NCBI RefSeq assembly: GCF_900107545.1
Contig: NZ_FNQZ01000002.1
Location: 248,001 to 312,000 of the forward strand
From: Pseudobutyrivibrio sp. ACV-2
Lineage (GTDB): Bacteria > Bacillota > Clostridia > Lachnospirales > Lachnospiraceae
DNA length: 64,000 nt
Direction of reading: 5' to 3'
Under the pieces are notes generated by a model that had not been told where the DNA came from, made no database searches, and saw only the letters and a list, made by a program, of their open reading frames with translations. Shown here piece after piece: positions 34,385-47,395 of this stretch (the stretch's first letter is position 1; each line of letters starts with the position of its first letter). A program made the translations under genes and the position numbers.

Positions 34385-35572
34385 TTACTCGATGATTGTA
34401 GCAACACGACCAGAACCTACTGTTCTACCACCCTCACGGATAGCGAATGTAAGACCCTGCTCCATAGCGATTGGGTGGATGAGCTCGATTGTCATCTCTA
34501 CGTTATCGCCAGGCATGCACATCTCTGTACCTGCTGGAAGCTCGCAAACACCTGTAACGTCTGTTGTTCTGAAGTAGAACTGTGGACGATAGTTGTTGAA
34601 GAATGGAGTATGACGTCCACCTTCATCCTTTGTAAGAACGTAAACCTGAGCTGTAAACTTTGTGTGGCATGTTACAGTACCTGGCTTAGCAAGTACCTGT
34701 CCACGCTGGATCTGATCACGGTTAACACCACGAAGAAGTGCACCGATGTTATCACCAGCCTGAGCCTCATCAAGAAGCTTACGGAACATCTCGATACCAG
34801 TTACAACAGTCTTCTGTGTATCTTCCTTGATACCGATGATTTCAAGTTCGTCGTTAAGGTGAAGAACACCACGCTCTACTCTACCTGTAGCAACAGTACC
34901 ACGACCTGTGATTGTGAATACGTCCTCTACTGGCATAAGGAATGGCTTGTCTGTCTCACGCTGTGGATCTGGAATATACTCGTCTACTGTAGACATAAGT
35001 TCCATGATCTTGTCGCCCCACTCGCCGTTTGGATCTTCAAGAGCCTTAAGAGCTGAACCCTTAATGATTGGGCAATCGTTAAAGTCATACTCTTCAAGCT
35101 GCTCTGTAACTTCCATCTCTACGAGTTCGATAAGCTCTTCATCATCAACCATATCGCACTTGTTAAGGAATACTACGATGTAAGGTACACCTACCTGACG
35201 AGAAAGAAGGATGTGCTCCTTTGTCTGAGCCATAACACCGTCAGTTGCAGCAACTACAAGGATAGCGCCGTCCATCTGAGCAGCACCAGTGATCATGTTC
35301 TTTACATAGTCAGCGTGGCCTGGGCAGTCAACGTGTGCATAGTGTCTCTTCTCTGTCTGATACTCAACGTGAGCTGTAGAGATTGTGATACCTCTTTCTC
35401 TCTCTTCTGGAGCCTTATCGATGTTCTCGAAATCTACCTTTGCGTTACCTGCTACTCTCTCAGCAAGTACCTTTGTGATAGCTGCTGTAAGAGTTGTTTT
35501 ACCGTGGTCAACGTGACCAATTGTACCGATGTTACAGTGTGGTTTGGTTCTGTCAAAATGCTCTTTTGCCAT
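34385..35572 (-). CDS. tuf: Elongation factor Tu
   Basis: 395 residues, full length. The P-loop GHVDHGKT, switch [14 protein letters not shown] and NKCD guanine motif are all present in domain I, and domains II-III follow ([13 protein letters not shown]; ...[13 protein letters not shown] end). It delivers aminoacyl-tRNA to the ribosome as the GTP complex. It is the last gene of the str block and has its own promoter in the fusA-tuf gap as well as a terminator. Confidence 0.98.
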   Translation of the reverse strand: MAKEHFDRTKPHCNIGTIGHVDHGKTTLTAAITKVLAERVAGNAKVDFENIDKAPEERERGITISTAHVEYQTEKRHYAHVDCPGHADYVKNMITGAAQMDGAILVVAATDGVMAQTKEHILLSRQVGVPYIVVFLNKCDMVDDEELIELVEMEVTEQLEEYDFNDCPIIKGSALKALEDPNGEWGDKIMELMSTVDEYIPDPQRETDKPFLMPVEDVFTITGRGTVATGRVERGVLHLNDELEIIGIKEDTQKTVVTGIEMFRKLLDEAQAGDNIGALLRGVNRDQIQRGQVLAKPGTVTCHTKFTAQVYVLTKDEGGRHTPFFNNYRPQFYFRTTDVTGVCELPAGTEMCMPGDNVEMTIELIHPIAMEQGLTFAIREGGRTVGSGRVATIIE

Positions 35573-35639
35573 TTTTTAAAATCCTCCTTAAAATAATGCC
35601 CACTCTGGGCTATTTAGTTCTAAACTCTCGATATTTCCG

Positions 35640-35668
35640 ATTATAATGGAAATACCGAGATTTTTCAA
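35640..35668 (-). promoter_or_regulatory. tuf promoter within a hairpin in the fusA-tuf gap
   Basis: On the minus strand TTGAAA (35663-35668), 17 bases, TATAAT (35640-35645). The promoter overlaps an inverted repeat CTCGGTATTTCC/GGAAATATCGAG with no U-run, so it is not a terminator. It would allow tuf to be made in excess of the upstream genes. Confidence 0.65.
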
Positions 35669-35678
35669 CTATTTAGAA

Positions 35679-37796
35679 TTATTTAGCGTGATTAGAGATA
35701 ATCTGCTCCTGAACGTTCTTTGGTACTGGCTCATACTTCTCGAAGAACATTGAGTAGTTACCACGTCCCTGTGTTGATGAACGAAGCTCTGTAGAGTATC
35801 CGAACATCTCTGCAAGTGGAACAAGTGCTCTAACAATCTTACCGCCGCCGAGATCGTCCATAGACTGAATCTGACCACGCTTTGCGTTAAGAGATCCGAT
35901 TACATCACCCATGTATTCCTCAGGCATAGTTACTTCAACCTTCATGATAGGCTCAAGAAGAACTGGAGCTGCCTTAGCCATAGCTTCCTTGAAGCACATT
36001 GAACCAGCAATGTGGAATGCCATTTCTGATGAATCGACTTCATGGTATGAACCATCGTAAACGTCTGCTTCAATACCAAGTACAGGGAATCCGCAAAGGA
36101 TACCAGCCTTAGCTGCTTCCTCGATACCCTCACCAACAGATGGGATGTATTCCTTAGGAATAGCACCACCAACTACTGAAGACTTAAATCTAAATGTCTC
36201 TTCAGCGTTAGCATCCATTGGAGTAAATCTAACCTTACAGTGACCGTACTGTCCACGACCACCTGACTGCTTAGCATATTTGTATTCCTGATCAACAGGC
36301 TTTGTAAAGGTTTCCTTGTATGCAACCTGAGGTGCACCTACGTTAGCCTCAACCTTGAACTCTCTAAGAAGACGATCAACAATGATCTCAAGGTGAAGCT
36401 CACCCATACCAGCGATGATAGTCTGGCCTGTCTCCTGATCAGTATGCTGACGGAATGTAGGATCCTCTTCAGCAAGCTTTGCAAGAGCTTCGCCCATCTT
36501 CTGCTGTCCAGCCTTAGTCTTAGGCTCGATAGCAAGCTCGATAACTGGCTCTGGGAATTCCATAGACTCAAGAATTACTGGATGCTGCTCATCGCAGATT
36601 GTATCACCAGTTGTTGTAAACTTAAGACCTACAACAGCTGCGATATCACCAGAGTAAACCTTGTCTAACTCTGAACGCTTGTTAGCGTGCATCTGAAGGA
36701 TACGACCTACACGCTCCTTCTTATCCTTTGTAGCATTGAGGCAGTATGAACCTGAGTTCAATGTACCTGAATATACACGGATGAATGCGAGCTTTCCAAC
36801 GAATGGATCAGCCATAATCTTGAATGCTAATGCTGCGAATGGCTCGTCATCAGAAGAGTGCTTCTCAATTGGGTTGCCATCTAAGTCTGTACCCTGGATA
36901 GCTGGTACGTCTGTAGGAGCTGGCATATACTCAAGGATTGCATCAAGAAGCTTCTGAACACCCTTGTTTCTATAAGCAGAACCACAGCATACTGGGATAG
37001 CCTTACACTCGCAAGTTGCCTTACGAAGTGCAGCCTTAAGCTCTTCAACTGAAGGCTCTTCACCCTCAAGATAAGCCATCATAAGATCATCATCTAACTC
37101 ACAGATCTTCTCAACGAGCTCTGTGTGATAAAGTTCAGCATCATCAGCCATATCAGCTGGGATATCTGTGATAGAAATATCATCACCCTTATCATCGTTA
37201 TAGATGTATGCCTTCATCTCGAAAAGATCGATGATTCCCTTGAAATCATCTTCCTTACCGATTGGAAGCTGAAGAACGATAGCGTTCTTCTTAAGTCTGT
37301 CACGAATCTGATCAACAGCTCCGTAGAAGTTTGCACCAAGGATATCCATCTTATTGATGAAAGCCATTCTTGGTACGTTATATGTGTCAGCCTGTCTCCA
37401 AACATTCTCTGACTGTGGCTCAACGCCACCCTTTGCACAGAAGACACCAACGGCGCCATCAAGTACACGAAGGGAACGCTCAACCTCAACAGTAAAGTCT
37501 ACGTGGCCTGGTGTATCAATGATGTTGATACGGTGCTCAAGAGCACCCTTCTTAGGCTTGCAGTTTTCCTGCTCAGTCCAGTGACATGTTGTAGCAGCTG
37601 AAGTGATTGTGATACCTCTCTCAGCTTCCTGCTCCATCCAGTCCATGGTTGCAGTACCTTCGTGAGTATCACCAATCTTGTAGTTAACACCAGTATAGTA
37701 AAGAATACGCTCTGTAAGTGTAGTCTTTCCGGCATCGATATGAGCCATAATACCAATATTTCTGGTACGCTCAAGTGGATATTCTCTTCCTGCCAC
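35679..37796 (-). CDS. fusA: Elongation factor G
   Basis: 705 residues, full five-domain length. Motifs: AHIDAGKTT (P-loop), DTPGHVDF (switch II), NKMD, and the domain IV-V region ([13 protein letters not shown]; ...[16 protein letters not shown] end). It is the translocase GTPase and shares ribosome recycling. It lies 15 bases after rpsG in the conserved str order. Confidence 0.98.
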   Translation of the reverse strand: MAGREYPLERTRNIGIMAHIDAGKTTLTERILYYTGVNYKIGDTHEGTATMDWMEQEAERGITITSAATTCHWTEQENCKPKKGALEHRINIIDTPGHVDFTVEVERSLRVLDGAVGVFCAKGGVEPQSENVWRQADTYNVPRMAFINKMDILGANFYGAVDQIRDRLKKNAIVLQLPIGKEDDFKGIIDLFEMKAYIYNDDKGDDISITDIPADMADDAELYHTELVEKICELDDDLMMAYLEGEEPSVEELKAALRKATCECKAIPVCCGSAYRNKGVQKLLDAILEYMPAPTDVPAIQGTDLDGNPIEKHSSDDEPFAALAFKIMADPFVGKLAFIRVYSGTLNSGSYCLNATKDKKERVGRILQMHANKRSELDKVYSGDIAAVVGLKFTTTGDTICDEQHPVILESMEFPEPVIELAIEPKTKAGQQKMGEALAKLAEEDPTFRQHTDQETGQTIIAGMGELHLEIIVDRLLREFKVEANVGAPQVAYKETFTKPVDQEYKYAKQSGGRGQYGHCKVRFTPMDANAEETFRFKSSVVGGAIPKEYIPSVGEGIEEAAKAGILCGFPVLGIEADVYDGSYHEVDSSEMAFHIAGSMCFKEAMAKAAPVLLEPIMKVEVTMPEEYMGDVIGSLNAKRGQIQSMDDLGGGKIVRALVPLAEMFGYSTELRSSTQGRGNYSMFFEKYEPVPKNVQEQIISNHAK

Positions 37797-37811
37797 TGTT
37801 TGTCCCTCCTA

Positions 37812-38282
37812 TTAGAATCTGTAATGAGCAAATGCCTTGTTAGCTTCTGCCATTCTATGCATTTCTTCTTTTCTCTTAACAGCTGAACCTGTGTTGCCAG
37901 CTGCATCCATGATCTCGTTTGCAAGACGCTCTTCCATTGTCTTCTCAGTACGGTTACGTGAGAACATTGTGAGCCATCTAAGGCCGAGGGCCTGACGACG
38001 ATCTGGTCTAACCTCGATAGGTACCTGATATGTAGCACCACCGATACGTCTAGCCTTTACTTCAAGTACAGGCATAACGTTGTTCATTGCTTCTTCGAAA
38101 ACCTCAAGTGCTGGCTTTCCAGTCTTTTCTGCGACTTTGTCAAATGCACCATATACAATCTTCTGTGCTACACCCTTCTTACCATCAAGCATGATGTTGT
38201 TGATAAGCTTTGTAACGACCTTGCTATTGTATATAGGATCTGCCAAAACGTCTCTCTTTTGAGTATGTCCTTTTCTTGGCAC
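37812..38282 (-). CDS. rpsG: Ribosomal protein S7
   Basis: 156 residues, standard length, beginning [16 protein letters not shown] and containing [16 protein letters not shown] and the C-terminal [20 protein letters not shown]-like end. It nucleates the 30S head on 16S rRNA. The rpsL-rpsG gap is 144 bases, longer than in many relatives; no strong terminator is seen there. Confidence 0.98.
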   Translation of the reverse strand: MPRKGHTQKRDVLADPIYNSKVVTKLINNIMLDGKKGVAQKIVYGAFDKVAEKTGKPALEVFEEAMNNVMPVLEVKARRIGGATYQVPIEVRPDRRQALGLRWLTMFSRNRTEKTMEERLANEIMDAAGNTGSAVKRKEEMHRMAEANKAFAHYRF

Positions 38283-38426
38283 GATACTTCCCTCCTTAAC
38301 TAATATTTGTTAGATCAACGGTACTCACATTAAAACTCATGTGTTCATGCGCTATTAATTCTATAGAGAAAAAATAACAACATTAACCAAAGTGCATGTG
38401 AATTACAATAATTTACCTAAGCTATT

Positions 38427-38846
38427 TTATTTAGCGTCCTTAGGTCTCTTAGCGCCGTACTTTGAACGTCCCTGCTTGCGGTTAGCAACGCCGGCTGTAT
38501 CAAGTGTACCTCTGATTACGTGATAACGTGTACCTGGTAAATCCTTAACACGACCACCACGAATCAAAACAACGCTATGCTCCTGAAGATTGTGACCTTC
38601 GCCTGGAATGTATGAAGTTACTTCGATTCCGTTTGAAAGACGAACTCTGGCAATCTTACGAAGAGCTGAGTTAGGCTTCTTAGGTGTAGCTGTCTTAACA
38701 GCTGTACAAACACCACGCTTCTGTGGAGAAGAAGTGTTTGTAGGCTTCTTCTGAAGAGAGTTGTAACCTCTCTGAAGTGCTGGTGCTGTAGACTTCTTTA
38801 CAGATGTCTGACGACCTTTTCTAACTAGCTGGTTGAATGTTGGCAT
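38427..38846 (-). CDS. rpsL: Ribosomal protein S12
   Basis: 139 residues starting [13 protein letters not shown]. The decoding-site loop [13 protein letters not shown] carries the conserved Lys (streptomycin target region) in wild-type form, and [14 protein letters not shown] and [13 protein letters not shown] follow. First gene of the str segment, with its own promoter 75-100 bases upstream. Confidence 0.98.
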   Translation of the reverse strand: MPTFNQLVRKGRQTSVKKSTAPALQRGYNSLQKKPTNTSSPQKRGVCTAVKTATPKKPNSALRKIARVRLSNGIEVTSYIPGEGHNLQEHSVVLIRGGRVKDLPGTRYHVIRGTLDTAGVANRKQGRSKYGAKRPKDAK

Positions 38847-38916
38847 TCTTTTTTACCTCCTAATTTATTCTTAACATGCTAATGGTTGAAATAACCATGT
38901 TTGCGCATGCTAGAAC

Positions 38917-38945
38917 ATTATATTTCCTTAATTTCATTATGTCAA
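38917..38945 (-). promoter_or_regulatory. Promoter of rpsL-rpsG-fusA(-tuf)
   Basis: Consensus on the minus strand: TTGACA (38940-38945), 17 bases, TATAAT (38917-38922). Confidence 0.85.
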
Positions 38946-39004
38946 GCGAAAATATTACTAGTTTTCTCGTTTCACATACTCTTCACAGAATTTTTAGACT
39001 TCTT

Positions 39005-39038
39005 AAAAAAACAAGGACCAGATTTCTCCAGTCCTTGT
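39005..39038 (-). terminator. Terminator after rpoC
   Basis: ACAAGGAC (39011-39018) and GTCCTTGT (39031-39038); on the minus strand the stem is followed by TTTTTTTAAG. It separates rpoBC from the rpsL promoter. Confidence 0.9.
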
Positions 39039-39053
39039 CTTTAAGTCTATATT

Positions 39054-42000
39054 TTACTCATCAACTTCAACTAATTCCTCTGTAGGAGCAGCTGATTTTC
39101 CTTCGTAGTCTTCAATATATTCCTCATATGTATCTAACATCTGCAATTCAGCATCTGTAGAAAGTGGAATATTTGAGTATCTCTTCATACCAGTACCAGC
39201 TGGGATTAAGCGACCGATGATAACGTTCTCTTTAAGTCCGTTAAGTGGATCAACCTTGCCCTTGATAGCTGCGTCTGTAAGTACCTTTGTTGTTTCCTGG
39301 AAGGAAGCAGCTGAAAGGAATGAGTTTGTAGCAAGAGCTGCCTTTGTGATACCAAGGAGTTCCTGAGTACCTGTTGCAATTTCCTTGCCTTCAGCCTCCA
39401 TCTGCTCATTTGCTTCTTCGAAATCAAGCCAATCAACAAGTGAACCAGGCATGAATCCTGTATCACCAGCCTCGTCGATTCTGATTCTCTTAAGCATCTG
39501 ACGACAAAGTACTTCAATATGCTTATCGTTGATATCAACACCCTGTAAACGGTAAACACGCTGTACTTCACGGATAAGGTAATCCTGAACAGCTGCCTTA
39601 CCCTTGATAGTAAGGATATCGTGTGGGTTTACAGAACCTTCTGTAAGTTCATCACCTGCTTCGATTTCCTGTCCTGAAAGAACTTTGATACGTGATCCGT
39701 AAGGGATAAGGTATTTCTCAACATCTCCTGTTGAAGGATTAGTTACAACAACCTCTCTCTTCTTTGTCTTAGAGTCTTCTTCGATTGAAACAGTACCAGC
39801 AATCTCTGAAATAATTGCAAGACCCTTTGGCTTTCTAGCCTCGAAAAGCTCCTCGACACGAGGAAGACCTTGTGTAATATCGTTACCAGCAACACCACCG
39901 GTATGGAAAGTTCTCATAGTAAGCTGTGTACCAGGCTCACCGATTGACTGAGCAGCGATGATACCGATTGCTTCACCAACCTGAACAGCACGACCTGATG
40001 CCATGTTAGCGCCGTAGCACTTAGCACAAACACCGACATGCGAACGACAGTTAAGTACGTTTCTGATCTTAACCTTCTTAATTGGGTTGCCCTTTTCATC
40101 AACACCACGGTCAATGATAGCAGCTGCACGCTTAGGTGTAATCATGTGGTTAGCCTTAACAATCATCTCGCCCTTAGCATCATAGATTGAGTAGCATGAG
40201 AATCTACCTGTGATACGATCCTTAAGTGACTCGATTTCTTCCTTACCATCCATAAATGCGTATACCCACATACCTGGAATTTCACGGTTTGTTCCAGCCA
40301 CACAGTCAGACTCACGAATAATAAGTTCCTGAGCAACGTCAACCATTCGACGTGTCAAGTATCCTGAATCGGCTGTACGAAGAGCTGTATCAGAAAGACC
40401 CTTACGAGCACCATGAGCTGACATGAAGTACTCAAGTACGTCAAGACCTTCACGGAAGTTTGACTTGATTGGAAGCTCGATAGTCTTACCTGTTGTATCA
40501 GCCATCAAACCACGCATACCTGCAAGCTGTTTAATCTGCTTTTCAGAACCACGGGCACCTGAGTCAGCCATCATGAAGATGTTGTTGTACTTATCAAGAC
40601 CATCAAGAAGGTCTCTAGTAAGCTGATCATCAGTCTCTTTCCAAGTATCAACTACTTCACGATAACGCTCTTCTTCTGTGATAAGACCACGCTTGTACTG
40701 ACGTGTAATCTTATCTACTGTCTCTTCAGCCTGTGAGATTAACTCTGGCTTCTGAGGTGGAACTGTCATATCTGAAATTGAAACTGTCATGGCAGCAATT
40801 GTTGAGTAGTGGTAACCCATAGCCTTGATATCATCAAGAACCTCTGCTGTCTTTGTAGCTCCATGTGTATTAATAACTTTTTCAAGAATCTGCTTTAACT
40901 GCTTCTTACCAACGTGGAAGTCAACCTCTGGTACAAGCTCATTCTCAGGATTTGTACGATCAACATATCCTAGATCCTGTGGAATAATCTCATTAAAGAG
41001 AAGTCTACCAAGTGTTGATGAAACAGTACCTGTCTTTGTTGTACCATCGGCTAATGTCTTTGTAACACGAACAGTGATACGAGCATGCATTGTAAGAGCC
41101 TTGTTCTCGTATGCAAGGATTGCTTCGTTAAGGTTCTTAAATGCTGTACCTTCACCAAGCTCTTCACGTGAATCGCCTACTGTAGTACCACGCTCCTGTG
41201 TAAGGTAGTAGATACCAAGTACCATATCCTGTGAAGGAACGGCAACAGGACCACCATCTGAAGGCTTAAGTAAGTTGTTAGGTGAGAGAAGCATAAATCT
41301 ACACTCAGCCTGAGCCTCCTGAGTAAGTGGAAGGTGAACAGCCATCTGGTCACCGTCGAAATCGGCGTTGAAAGCTGTACATACAAGTGGATGGAGCTTG
41401 ATAGCTCTACCTTCTACAAGGATAGGCTCGAATGCCTGAATACCAAGTCTGTGAAGTGTAGGAGCACGGTTAAGCATAACAGGATGCTCTTTGATGACAT
41501 CTTCAAGGATGTCCCAAACCTCTGGCTCAAACTTCTCTACCATCTTTTTAGCATATTTAATGTTGTGGGCCATGCCATTGCCAACAAGCTCCTTCATAAC
41601 GAAAGGCTTGAAGAGCTCAAGTGCCATCTCCTTTGGAAGACCACACTGGTAAATCTTAAGCTCTGGTCCAACGACGATAACTGAACGTCCTGAGTAGTCA
41701 ACACGCTTACCAAGAAGGTTCTGTCTGAATCGTCCTGACTTACCCTTAAGCATGTCTGAAAGTGACTTAAGAGGTCTGTTACCAGGACCTGTAACAGGAC
41801 GACCACGTCTACCGTTATCGATAAGAGCATCAACAGCTTCCTGAAGCATACGCTTTTCGTTACGTACGATGATATCAGGAGCACCAAGCTCTAATAATCT
41901 ACGAAGACGGTTATTTCTATTAATGATACGACGATATAAATCGTTCAAATCTGATGTTGCAAAACGGCCACCATCAAGCTGAACCATAGGACGAAGATCT

Positions 42001-42728
42001 GGTGGAATAACAGGGATAACTGTCATAATCATCCACTCAGGTTTGTTTCCTGACTCGCGGAATGCCTCAACAACCTCAAGTCTCTTAATGATACGTGAAC
42101 GCTTCTGGCCTGTAGCGTTATCTAATTCAATCTGAAGTCTAGTAGCTTCTTCATCAAGATCGATATCTCTAAGAAGCTCCTGAATAGCTTCAGCACCCAT
42201 TCCTACTCTAAAGCTGCTACCATACTGCTCTCTAGCCTCCTGGTATTCAGCCTCTGTAAGAACCTGCTTGTACATAAGAGCAGTCTCACCTGCATCAAGT
42301 ACAATGTATGATGCAAAGTAGAGAACCTTCTCTAATGTCTTTGGTGAAAGATCAAGAATAAGTCCCATACGTGAAGGGATACCCTTGAAATACCAAATAT
42401 GTGAAACTGGGGCAGCAAGCTCAATGTGTCCCATACGTTCACGACGAACTGATGCCTTTGTGATTTCAACACCACAACGATCACATACTACACCCTTATA
42501 ACGAATCTTTTTGTACTTACCACAGTGACATTCCCAGTCCTTGCTTGGTCCAAAAATCTTTTCGCAGAAAAGACCATCCTTTTCAGGCTTCAGTGTACGA
42601 TAATTGATTGTCTCAGGCTTTTTAACCTCGCCGCGAGACCACTGTCTGATCTTCTCAGGTGATGCCAATCCAATCTGTATTGCGTCAAAAGCTATTGGTT
42701 GATATGTCGCTTCTTTATTCTCTGGCAT
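39054..42728 (-). CDS. rpoC: RNA polymerase subunit beta'
   Basis: 1224 residues, typical for Firmicutes (no large inserts). The zinc ribbon [20 protein letters not shown] is near residue 69. The catalytic Mg-binding loop [12 protein letters not shown], the trigger-loop region ([22 protein letters not shown]) and the second zinc cluster ([13 protein letters not shown]) are present. It forms the active site with RpoB. It starts 19 bases after rpoB, and a terminator follows. Confidence 0.98.
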   Translation of the reverse strand: MPENKEATYQPIAFDAIQIGLASPEKIRQWSRGEVKKPETINYRTLKPEKDGLFCEKIFGPSKDWECHCGKYKKIRYKGVVCDRCGVEITKASVRRERMGHIELAAPVSHIWYFKGIPSRMGLILDLSPKTLEKVLYFASYIVLDAGETALMYKQVLTEAEYQEAREQYGSSFRVGMGAEAIQELLRDIDLDEEATRLQIELDNATGQKRSRIIKRLEVVEAFRESGNKPEWMIMTVIPVIPPDLRPMVQLDGGRFATSDLNDLYRRIINRNNRLRRLLELGAPDIIVRNEKRMLQEAVDALIDNGRRGRPVTGPGNRPLKSLSDMLKGKSGRFRQNLLGKRVDYSGRSVIVVGPELKIYQCGLPKEMALELFKPFVMKELVGNGMAHNIKYAKKMVEKFEPEVWDILEDVIKEHPVMLNRAPTLHRLGIQAFEPILVEGRAIKLHPLVCTAFNADFDGDQMAVHLPLTQEAQAECRFMLLSPNNLLKPSDGGPVAVPSQDMVLGIYYLTQERGTTVGDSREELGEGTAFKNLNEAILAYENKALTMHARITVRVTKTLADGTTKTGTVSSTLGRLLFNEIIPQDLGYVDRTNPENELVPEVDFHVGKKQLKQILEKVINTHGATKTAEVLDDIKAMGYHYSTIAAMTVSISDMTVPPQKPELISQAEETVDKITRQYKRGLITEEERYREVVDTWKETDDQLTRDLLDGLDKYNNIFMMADSGARGSEKQIKQLAGMRGLMADTTGKTIELPIKSNFREGLDVLEYFMSAHGARKGLSDTALRTADSGYLTRRMVDVAQELIIRESDCVAGTNREIPGMWVYAFMDGKEEIESLKDRITGRFSCYSIYDAKGEMIVKANHMITPKRAAAIIDRGVDEKGNPIKKVKIRNVLNCRSHVGVCAKCYGANMASGRAVQVGEAIGIIAAQSIGEPGTQLTMRTFHTGGVAGNDITQGLPRVEELFEARKPKGLAIISEIAGTVSIEEDSKTKKREVVVTNPSTGDVEKYLIPYGSRIKVLSGQEIEAGDELTEGSVNPHDILTIKGKAAVQDYLIREVQRVYRLQGVDINDKHIEVLCRQMLKRIRIDEAGDTGFMPGSLVDWLDFEEANEQMEAEGKEIATGTQELLGITKAALATNSFLSAASFQETTKVLTDAAIKGKVDPLNGLKENVIIGRLIPAGTGMKRYSNIPLSTDAELQMLDTYEEYIEDYEGKSAAPTEELVEVDE

Positions 42729-42747
42729 TTTGTAGCTCCCTTCCTAA

Positions 42748-45700
42748 TTATTCCTCATCAAAATCTTCTGGTATATCAGAAAAGTCATCGTCATCCTCAG
42801 CGAATGGCTCATCATCTTCTACGTCCTCGAGGTCACCCTCTTCGTTAAGCTTCTTCATTCCGAAGCCGGCCTGTGCAAATGAGTTGTCATCTTCGAATGC
42901 GAAATTTCTATCGCTTCCAGCGATAATTGCGTTGAGGTCTGTATTGCCGTATTCACTTGTTTCCATGAGTTCCACTTCTTCACGATTTTCATCGAGAACG
43001 CGAACATCAAGACCAAGTGATTGTAATTCCTTAAGTAATACCTTGAATGACTCAGGGATACCTGGTTCAGGGATATTTTCACCCTTAATAATAGCCTCGT
43101 ATGTCTTTACACGACCGATTACATCATCGGACTTCATTGTAAGGATCTCCTGAAGTGTATATGAAGCACCATAAGCCTCAAGAGCCCAAACTTCCATTTC
43201 TCCGAAACGCTGTCCACCGAACTGCGCTTTACCACCAAGTGGCTGCTGTGTAACAAGTGAGTAAGGACCAGTTGAACGAGCATGGATCTTATCGTCAACA
43301 AGGTGATGGAGTTTCAGGTAATGCATGTGACCGATTGTAACAGGACCATCAAATGGCTCGCCTGTACGTCCGTCGCGAAGCTGAACCTTACCATCTCTAG
43401 AAATAGGAACACCCTTCCAAAGAGCTCTGTGAGCACGGTTTGTTGAGAGGTAATCCATTACATCGTCACGAAGGATATCTACGTACTTGTCGTAGAATGT
43501 CTCCTCACCGTTTTCAGCCTCTTCCTTGTCAAATGGCATATTTACATAGTCATTTGCAAGCTCAAGTGTATCCTGAATATCAATTTCTTTTGCACCATCG
43601 AATACTGGTGTTTCAATGTCAAAGCCAAGAGCCTTTGCAGCAAGTGAAAGGTGAATCTCAAGGACCTGACCAATGTTCATACGCGAAGGTACGCCCAATG
43701 GGTTAAGTACGATATCAAGTGGACGACCATTTGGAAGGTATGGCATATCTTCTACTGGAAGTACGCGGGAAACTACACCCTTGTTACCGTGACGACCAGC
43801 CATCTTATCACCTACACCGATTTTTCTCTTCTGAGCGATGTAGATACGTACTGATTTATTAACACCTGGAGAAAGCTCATCGCCATTCTCACGAGTAAAT
43901 ACCTTTGCATCAACAACGATACCATATGCACCGTGTGGTACACGAAGTGAAGTATCACGAACCTCTCTTGCCTTCTCACCGAAGATTGCAAGAAGAAGTC
44001 GTTCTTCTGGAGTACGCTCTGTCTCTCCCTTTGGTGTAACCTTACCAACAAGGATATCACCAGCACGAACCTCAGCACCGATACGGATAATACCGCTCTC
44101 ATCAAGATCCTTAAGAGCTTCATCACCAACACCAGCTACATCACGAGTGATTTCTTCTGGTCCAAGCTTTGTATCACGAGCATCGATTTCGTACTCTTCA
44201 ATGTGGATAGATGTATAAACATCATCCTGAACGAGGCGCTCTGAAAGAAGAACAGCATCCTCGTAATTGTAACCTTCCCATGTCATGAATCCGATAAGTG
44301 GGTTCTTTCCAAGGGCAAGCTCACCATTCTTTGTAGAAGGTCCATCAGCGATAACCTCGCCTGCTTCTACATGATCGCCCTTGAATACGATAGGGCGCTG
44401 ATTATAGCAGTTAGACTGGTTAGAACGTGTGAACTTGAAGAGTGTGTACTCATCTCTTGTTCCGTCCTCATCAGCCTTAACAATAATTCTGTTTGTTTCA
44501 GACATCTCAACGATACCTGCACGCTTTGCAACTACGCAGACACCTGAATCGACTGCTGTCTTAGGTTCCATACCTGTACCAACAACTGGTGCTTCTGTAG
44601 TAAGAAGAGGAACGGCCTGACGCTGCATGTTTGAACCCATGAGGGCACGAGTAGGGTCATCGTTCTGAAGGAATGGAATAGAAGCAGTAGCAACTGAGAA
44701 TACCATCTTTGGAGATACGTCCATGTAATCAAACATAGTCTTATCGTACTCCTGTGTCTCCTCGCGGAAACGACCAGATACGTTCTTTCTCATGAAATGG
44801 CCTTCTTCGTCAAGCTTGACGTTAGCCTGTGCTACATGGTAGTTATCCTCTTCGTCAGCTGTCATATAAATAACTTTGTCTGTTACGCGAGGATTCTGTG
44901 GGTCGGATTTGTCAATCCATCTGTATGGCGCCTCAACGAAACCATACTCATTGATGCGAGCATAGCTTGCAAGTGAGTTGATAAGACCGATGTTAGGTCC
45001 TTCAGGAGTCTCGATAGGGCACATACGTCCATAGTGTGAATAGTGAACGTCTCGAACCTCGAATCCGGCACGATCTCTTGAAAGACCACCAGGACCAAGA
45101 GCTGAAAGACGTCTCTTATGTGTCAACTCTGAAAGAGGGTTATTCTGATCCATGAACTGTGACAACTGTGATGAACCAAAGAATTCTTTGATTGCAGCTG
45201 TTACAGGCTTAATGTTGATAAGGTTCTGTGGAGAGATATCCTCAAGGTCACGAGTAGTCATACGCTCACGTACAACCTTCTCAAGACGTGATAAACCAAT
45301 TCTGTACTGGTTCTGAAGAAGCTCACCAACGGCACGAATACGACGGTTTCCAAGGTGATCGATATCATCTTCCTTACCAATACCATACTCAAGGTGCATA
45401 TTGTAGTTGATAGATGCGAACACATCTTCAACAGTGATATGCTTTGGAATAAGGTCTGCTACAGATCTCTCGATAGCATCTTCGATGTCTTCCTTTGTAG
45501 AGTTCTCTGCAAGAATTCTCTCAAGAACTGGATAGTAAACAAGTTCATTAATACCAAGAGCCTTAGCATCACAGTCTACAAACTTTGTGATGTCTACCAT
45601 CATGTTTGAGAGAACCTTTACATTACGAGTCTCAGTCTGAATGAATACATGAGTAACAGCAGCGTTCTGGATGTCCTCTGCCATCTCAAGTGTAATCTTG

Positions 45701-46656
45701 TCGCCAGCCTTAGCGATGATTTCACCAGTAGTTGTATCTACAACATCCTCTGCTAAAACGTGACCTGTAATACGGTTCTTAAGCATAAGCTTTTTGTTGA
45801 ACTTGTAACGACCAACCTTTGCAAGGTCGTAACGTCTAGGGTCGAAGAACATACCATTGATAAGGTTCTCAGCGCTATCCTTTGCAAGAGGCTCACCTGG
45901 ACGAAGTCTACGATAGAGCTCTAAAAGACCGCCTTCGTAGCTACCCTGTGGGTTCTTTTCTGTGATAGCTGGATCCTTTGCAAATGTAGCAAGAATCTTT
46001 GGCTCCTCGCCAAATACATCGATAATTTCCTGGTTTGTTCCGAGACCAAGAGCACGGATAAGTACGGTAACAGGCACCTTTCTGTTACGGTCTACACGAA
46101 CATAGAAAACGTCATTGGAATCTGTTTCATATTCAAGCCATGCACCACGATTAGGGATTACAGTACAAGAGTATAGCTCCTTACCGATTTTATCGTGACC
46201 AATAGCATAGTAAATACCTGGTGAACGAACAAGCTGAGATACGATAACACGCTCCGCTCCATTGATAACGAATGTGCCTGTATCTGTCATAAGTGGTAAA
46301 TCACCCATGAAGATCTCGTGCTCCTGCATATCGCCGGACTCCTTGTTAACAAGGCGCACTTTGACCTTTAATGGTGCTGCGTATGTTGCATCTCTTTCCT
46401 TGCACTGTGGAATGTTGTATTTCACCTCATCCTTGCACAGCTGAAAGTCAACAAAATGCAATTCAAGCTGGTTACCCCTGTCCTGAATAGGAGAGATATC
46501 TGCAAATGCTTCTTTTAATCCGTCCTTAACGAACCAGTCGTAACTGTCCTTCTGGACCTCGATTAAATTAGGCATTTCAAGTACCTCTTTTTGTCTCGAG
46601 TAACTCATACGCAAGTTCTTTCCAGCTTTCACTGGACGTATTCTGTTTTTCTCCAT
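42748..46656 (-). CDS. rpoB: RNA polymerase subunit beta
   Basis: About 1302 residues from the ATG with GAGGTGG upstream ([14 protein letters not shown]); a 32-residue longer frame enters the leader and is unlikely. The rifampicin region reads [21 protein letters not shown] and LSALGPGG, i.e. a sensitive-type sequence. The C-terminus is a very acidic Asp/Glu tail after the canonical end. A promoter and an attenuator hairpin lie in the 308-base gap to rplL. Confidence 0.98.
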   Translation of the reverse strand: MEKNRIRPVKAGKNLRMSYSRQKEVLEMPNLIEVQKDSYDWFVKDGLKEAFADISPIQDRGNQLELHFVDFQLCKDEVKYNIPQCKERDATYAAPLKVKVRLVNKESGDMQEHEIFMGDLPLMTDTGTFVINGAERVIVSQLVRSPGIYYAIGHDKIGKELYSCTVIPNRGAWLEYETDSNDVFYVRVDRNRKVPVTVLIRALGLGTNQEIIDVFGEEPKILATFAKDPAITEKNPQGSYEGGLLELYRRLRPGEPLAKDSAENLINGMFFDPRRYDLAKVGRYKFNKKLMLKNRITGHVLAEDVVDTTTGEIIAKAGDKITLEMAEDIQNAAVTHVFIQTETRNVKVLSNMMVDITKFVDCDAKALGINELVYYPVLERILAENSTKEDIEDAIERSVADLIPKHITVEDVFASINYNMHLEYGIGKEDDIDHLGNRRIRAVGELLQNQYRIGLSRLEKVVRERMTTRDLEDISPQNLINIKPVTAAIKEFFGSSQLSQFMDQNNPLSELTHKRRLSALGPGGLSRDRAGFEVRDVHYSHYGRMCPIETPEGPNIGLINSLASYARINEYGFVEAPYRWIDKSDPQNPRVTDKVIYMTADEEDNYHVAQANVKLDEEGHFMRKNVSGRFREETQEYDKTMFDYMDVSPKMVFSVATASIPFLQNDDPTRALMGSNMQRQAVPLLTTEAPVVGTGMEPKTAVDSGVCVVAKRAGIVEMSETNRIIVKADEDGTRDEYTLFKFTRSNQSNCYNQRPIVFKGDHVEAGEVIADGPSTKNGELALGKNPLIGFMTWEGYNYEDAVLLSERLVQDDVYTSIHIEEYEIDARDTKLGPEEITRDVAGVGDEALKDLDESGIIRIGAEVRAGDILVGKVTPKGETERTPEERLLLAIFGEKAREVRDTSLRVPHGAYGIVVDAKVFTRENGDELSPGVNKSVRIYIAQKRKIGVGDKMAGRHGNKGVVSRVLPVEDMPYLPNGRPLDIVLNPLGVPSRMNIGQVLEIHLSLAAKALGFDIETPVFDGAKEIDIQDTLELANDYVNMPFDKEEAENGEETFYDKYVDILRDDVMDYLSTNRAHRALWKGVPISRDGKVQLRDGRTGEPFDGPVTIGHMHYLKLHHLVDDKIHARSTGPYSLVTQQPLGGKAQFGGQRFGEMEVWALEAYGASYTLQEILTMKSDDVIGRVKTYEAIIKGENIPEPGIPESFKVLLKELQSLGLDVRVLDENREEVELMETSEYGNTDLNAIIAGSDRNFAFEDDNSFAQAGFGMKKLNEEGDLEDVEDDEPFAEDDDDFSDIPEDFDEE

Positions 46657-46777
46657 TGACGTTCCACCTCTCATAATATTTTTAATTTGGATATAACTTT
46701 CAATAAAAATGTAGCAAAAACATTGCCCATAAAAATAAGCATAGCAATGCACACTGCACCATAATAGTGCAAATTAC

Positions 46778-46807
46778 ATTCTATGCCAAAAGCAATAATA
46801 AAGTCAA
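46778..46807 (-). promoter_or_regulatory. rpoBC promoter
   Basis: On the minus strand TTGACT (46802-46807), 18 bases, TAGAAT (46778-46783), ~120 bases before rpoB. Confidence 0.7.
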
Positions 46808-46885
46808 GTATTATTTTTATTATTTTTCAATTATTACACAAATGCCCGCGCTGTATGCATTTGTAAGAACCCGCAATGCCCATCG

Positions 46886-46930
46886 AACAAAAAAATAGTA
46901 CCTCAGTGAGATACTCTCTGAGATACTATT
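46886..46930 (-). terminator. Terminator/attenuator between rplL and rpoB
   Basis: AATAGTACCTCAG (46894-46906) and CTGAGATACTATT (46918-46930) make a 13-bp stem with one G-U pair, followed on the minus strand by seven T. It should cut rplJL transcripts so that ribosomal protein and polymerase levels differ. Confidence 0.85.
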
Positions 46931-46964
46931 TTCATTATTTGCTCTGTGTATGAGTAGGGCTAAA

Positions 46965-47339
46965 TTACTTAAGAGTAACCTTTGCGCCAACTTCCTCAAG
47001 AGAAGCCTTGATTGACTCAGCTGTAGCCTTGTCAGCAGCTTCCTTGATAAGCTTAGGAGCGCCATCAACAAGCTCCTTAGCTTCCTTAAGACCAAGGCCA
47101 GTTGCTTCACGAACAACCTTGATAACCTTAACCTTCTCAGAACCTACTTCTGTAAGCTCTACATCGAACTCGTCCTTCTCCTCAGCTGCTGCACCGTCGC
47201 CAGCTGCTGCTGCAACTACAACGCCTGCTGCTGCAGAAACGCCGAATTCTTCCTCACATGCCTTTACAAGGTCATTTAATTCTAATACGCTAAGCTCTTT
47301 GATAGCTGCGATAAACTCTTCTGTTGTCATCTTTGCCAT
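46965..47339 (-). CDS. rplL: Ribosomal protein L7/L12
   Basis: 124 residues. An N-terminal dimerisation helix ([20 protein letters not shown]), an Ala-rich hinge, and the C-terminal factor-binding domain ([21 protein letters not shown], ending [10 protein letters not shown]) are all present. It forms the ribosomal stalk with L10 and recruits GTPase factors. Confidence 0.98.
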   Translation of the reverse strand: MAKMTTEEFIAAIKELSVLELNDLVKACEEEFGVSAAAGVVVAAAAGDGAAAEEKDEFDVELTEVGSEKVKVIKVVREATGLGLKEAKELVDGAPKLIKEAADKATAESIKASLEEVGAKVTLK

Positions 47340-47395
47340 GATAATTTTCCTCCATTAAAAATTTAATATCATTTAACTTTTGTTTTGAGTAATGA

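Noticed and set aside
34361-35056. 231-residue plus-strand open frame opposite tuf
   Set aside because: Fully antisense to tuf, rich in Cys/Thr/Ser as expected from the reverse of a highly expressed gene.
46657-46752. Longer rpoB start 32 residues upstream
   Set aside because: The extension is Cys/Tyr-rich and lies between the promoter and a good GAGGTGG site for the standard MEKNRIRP start.
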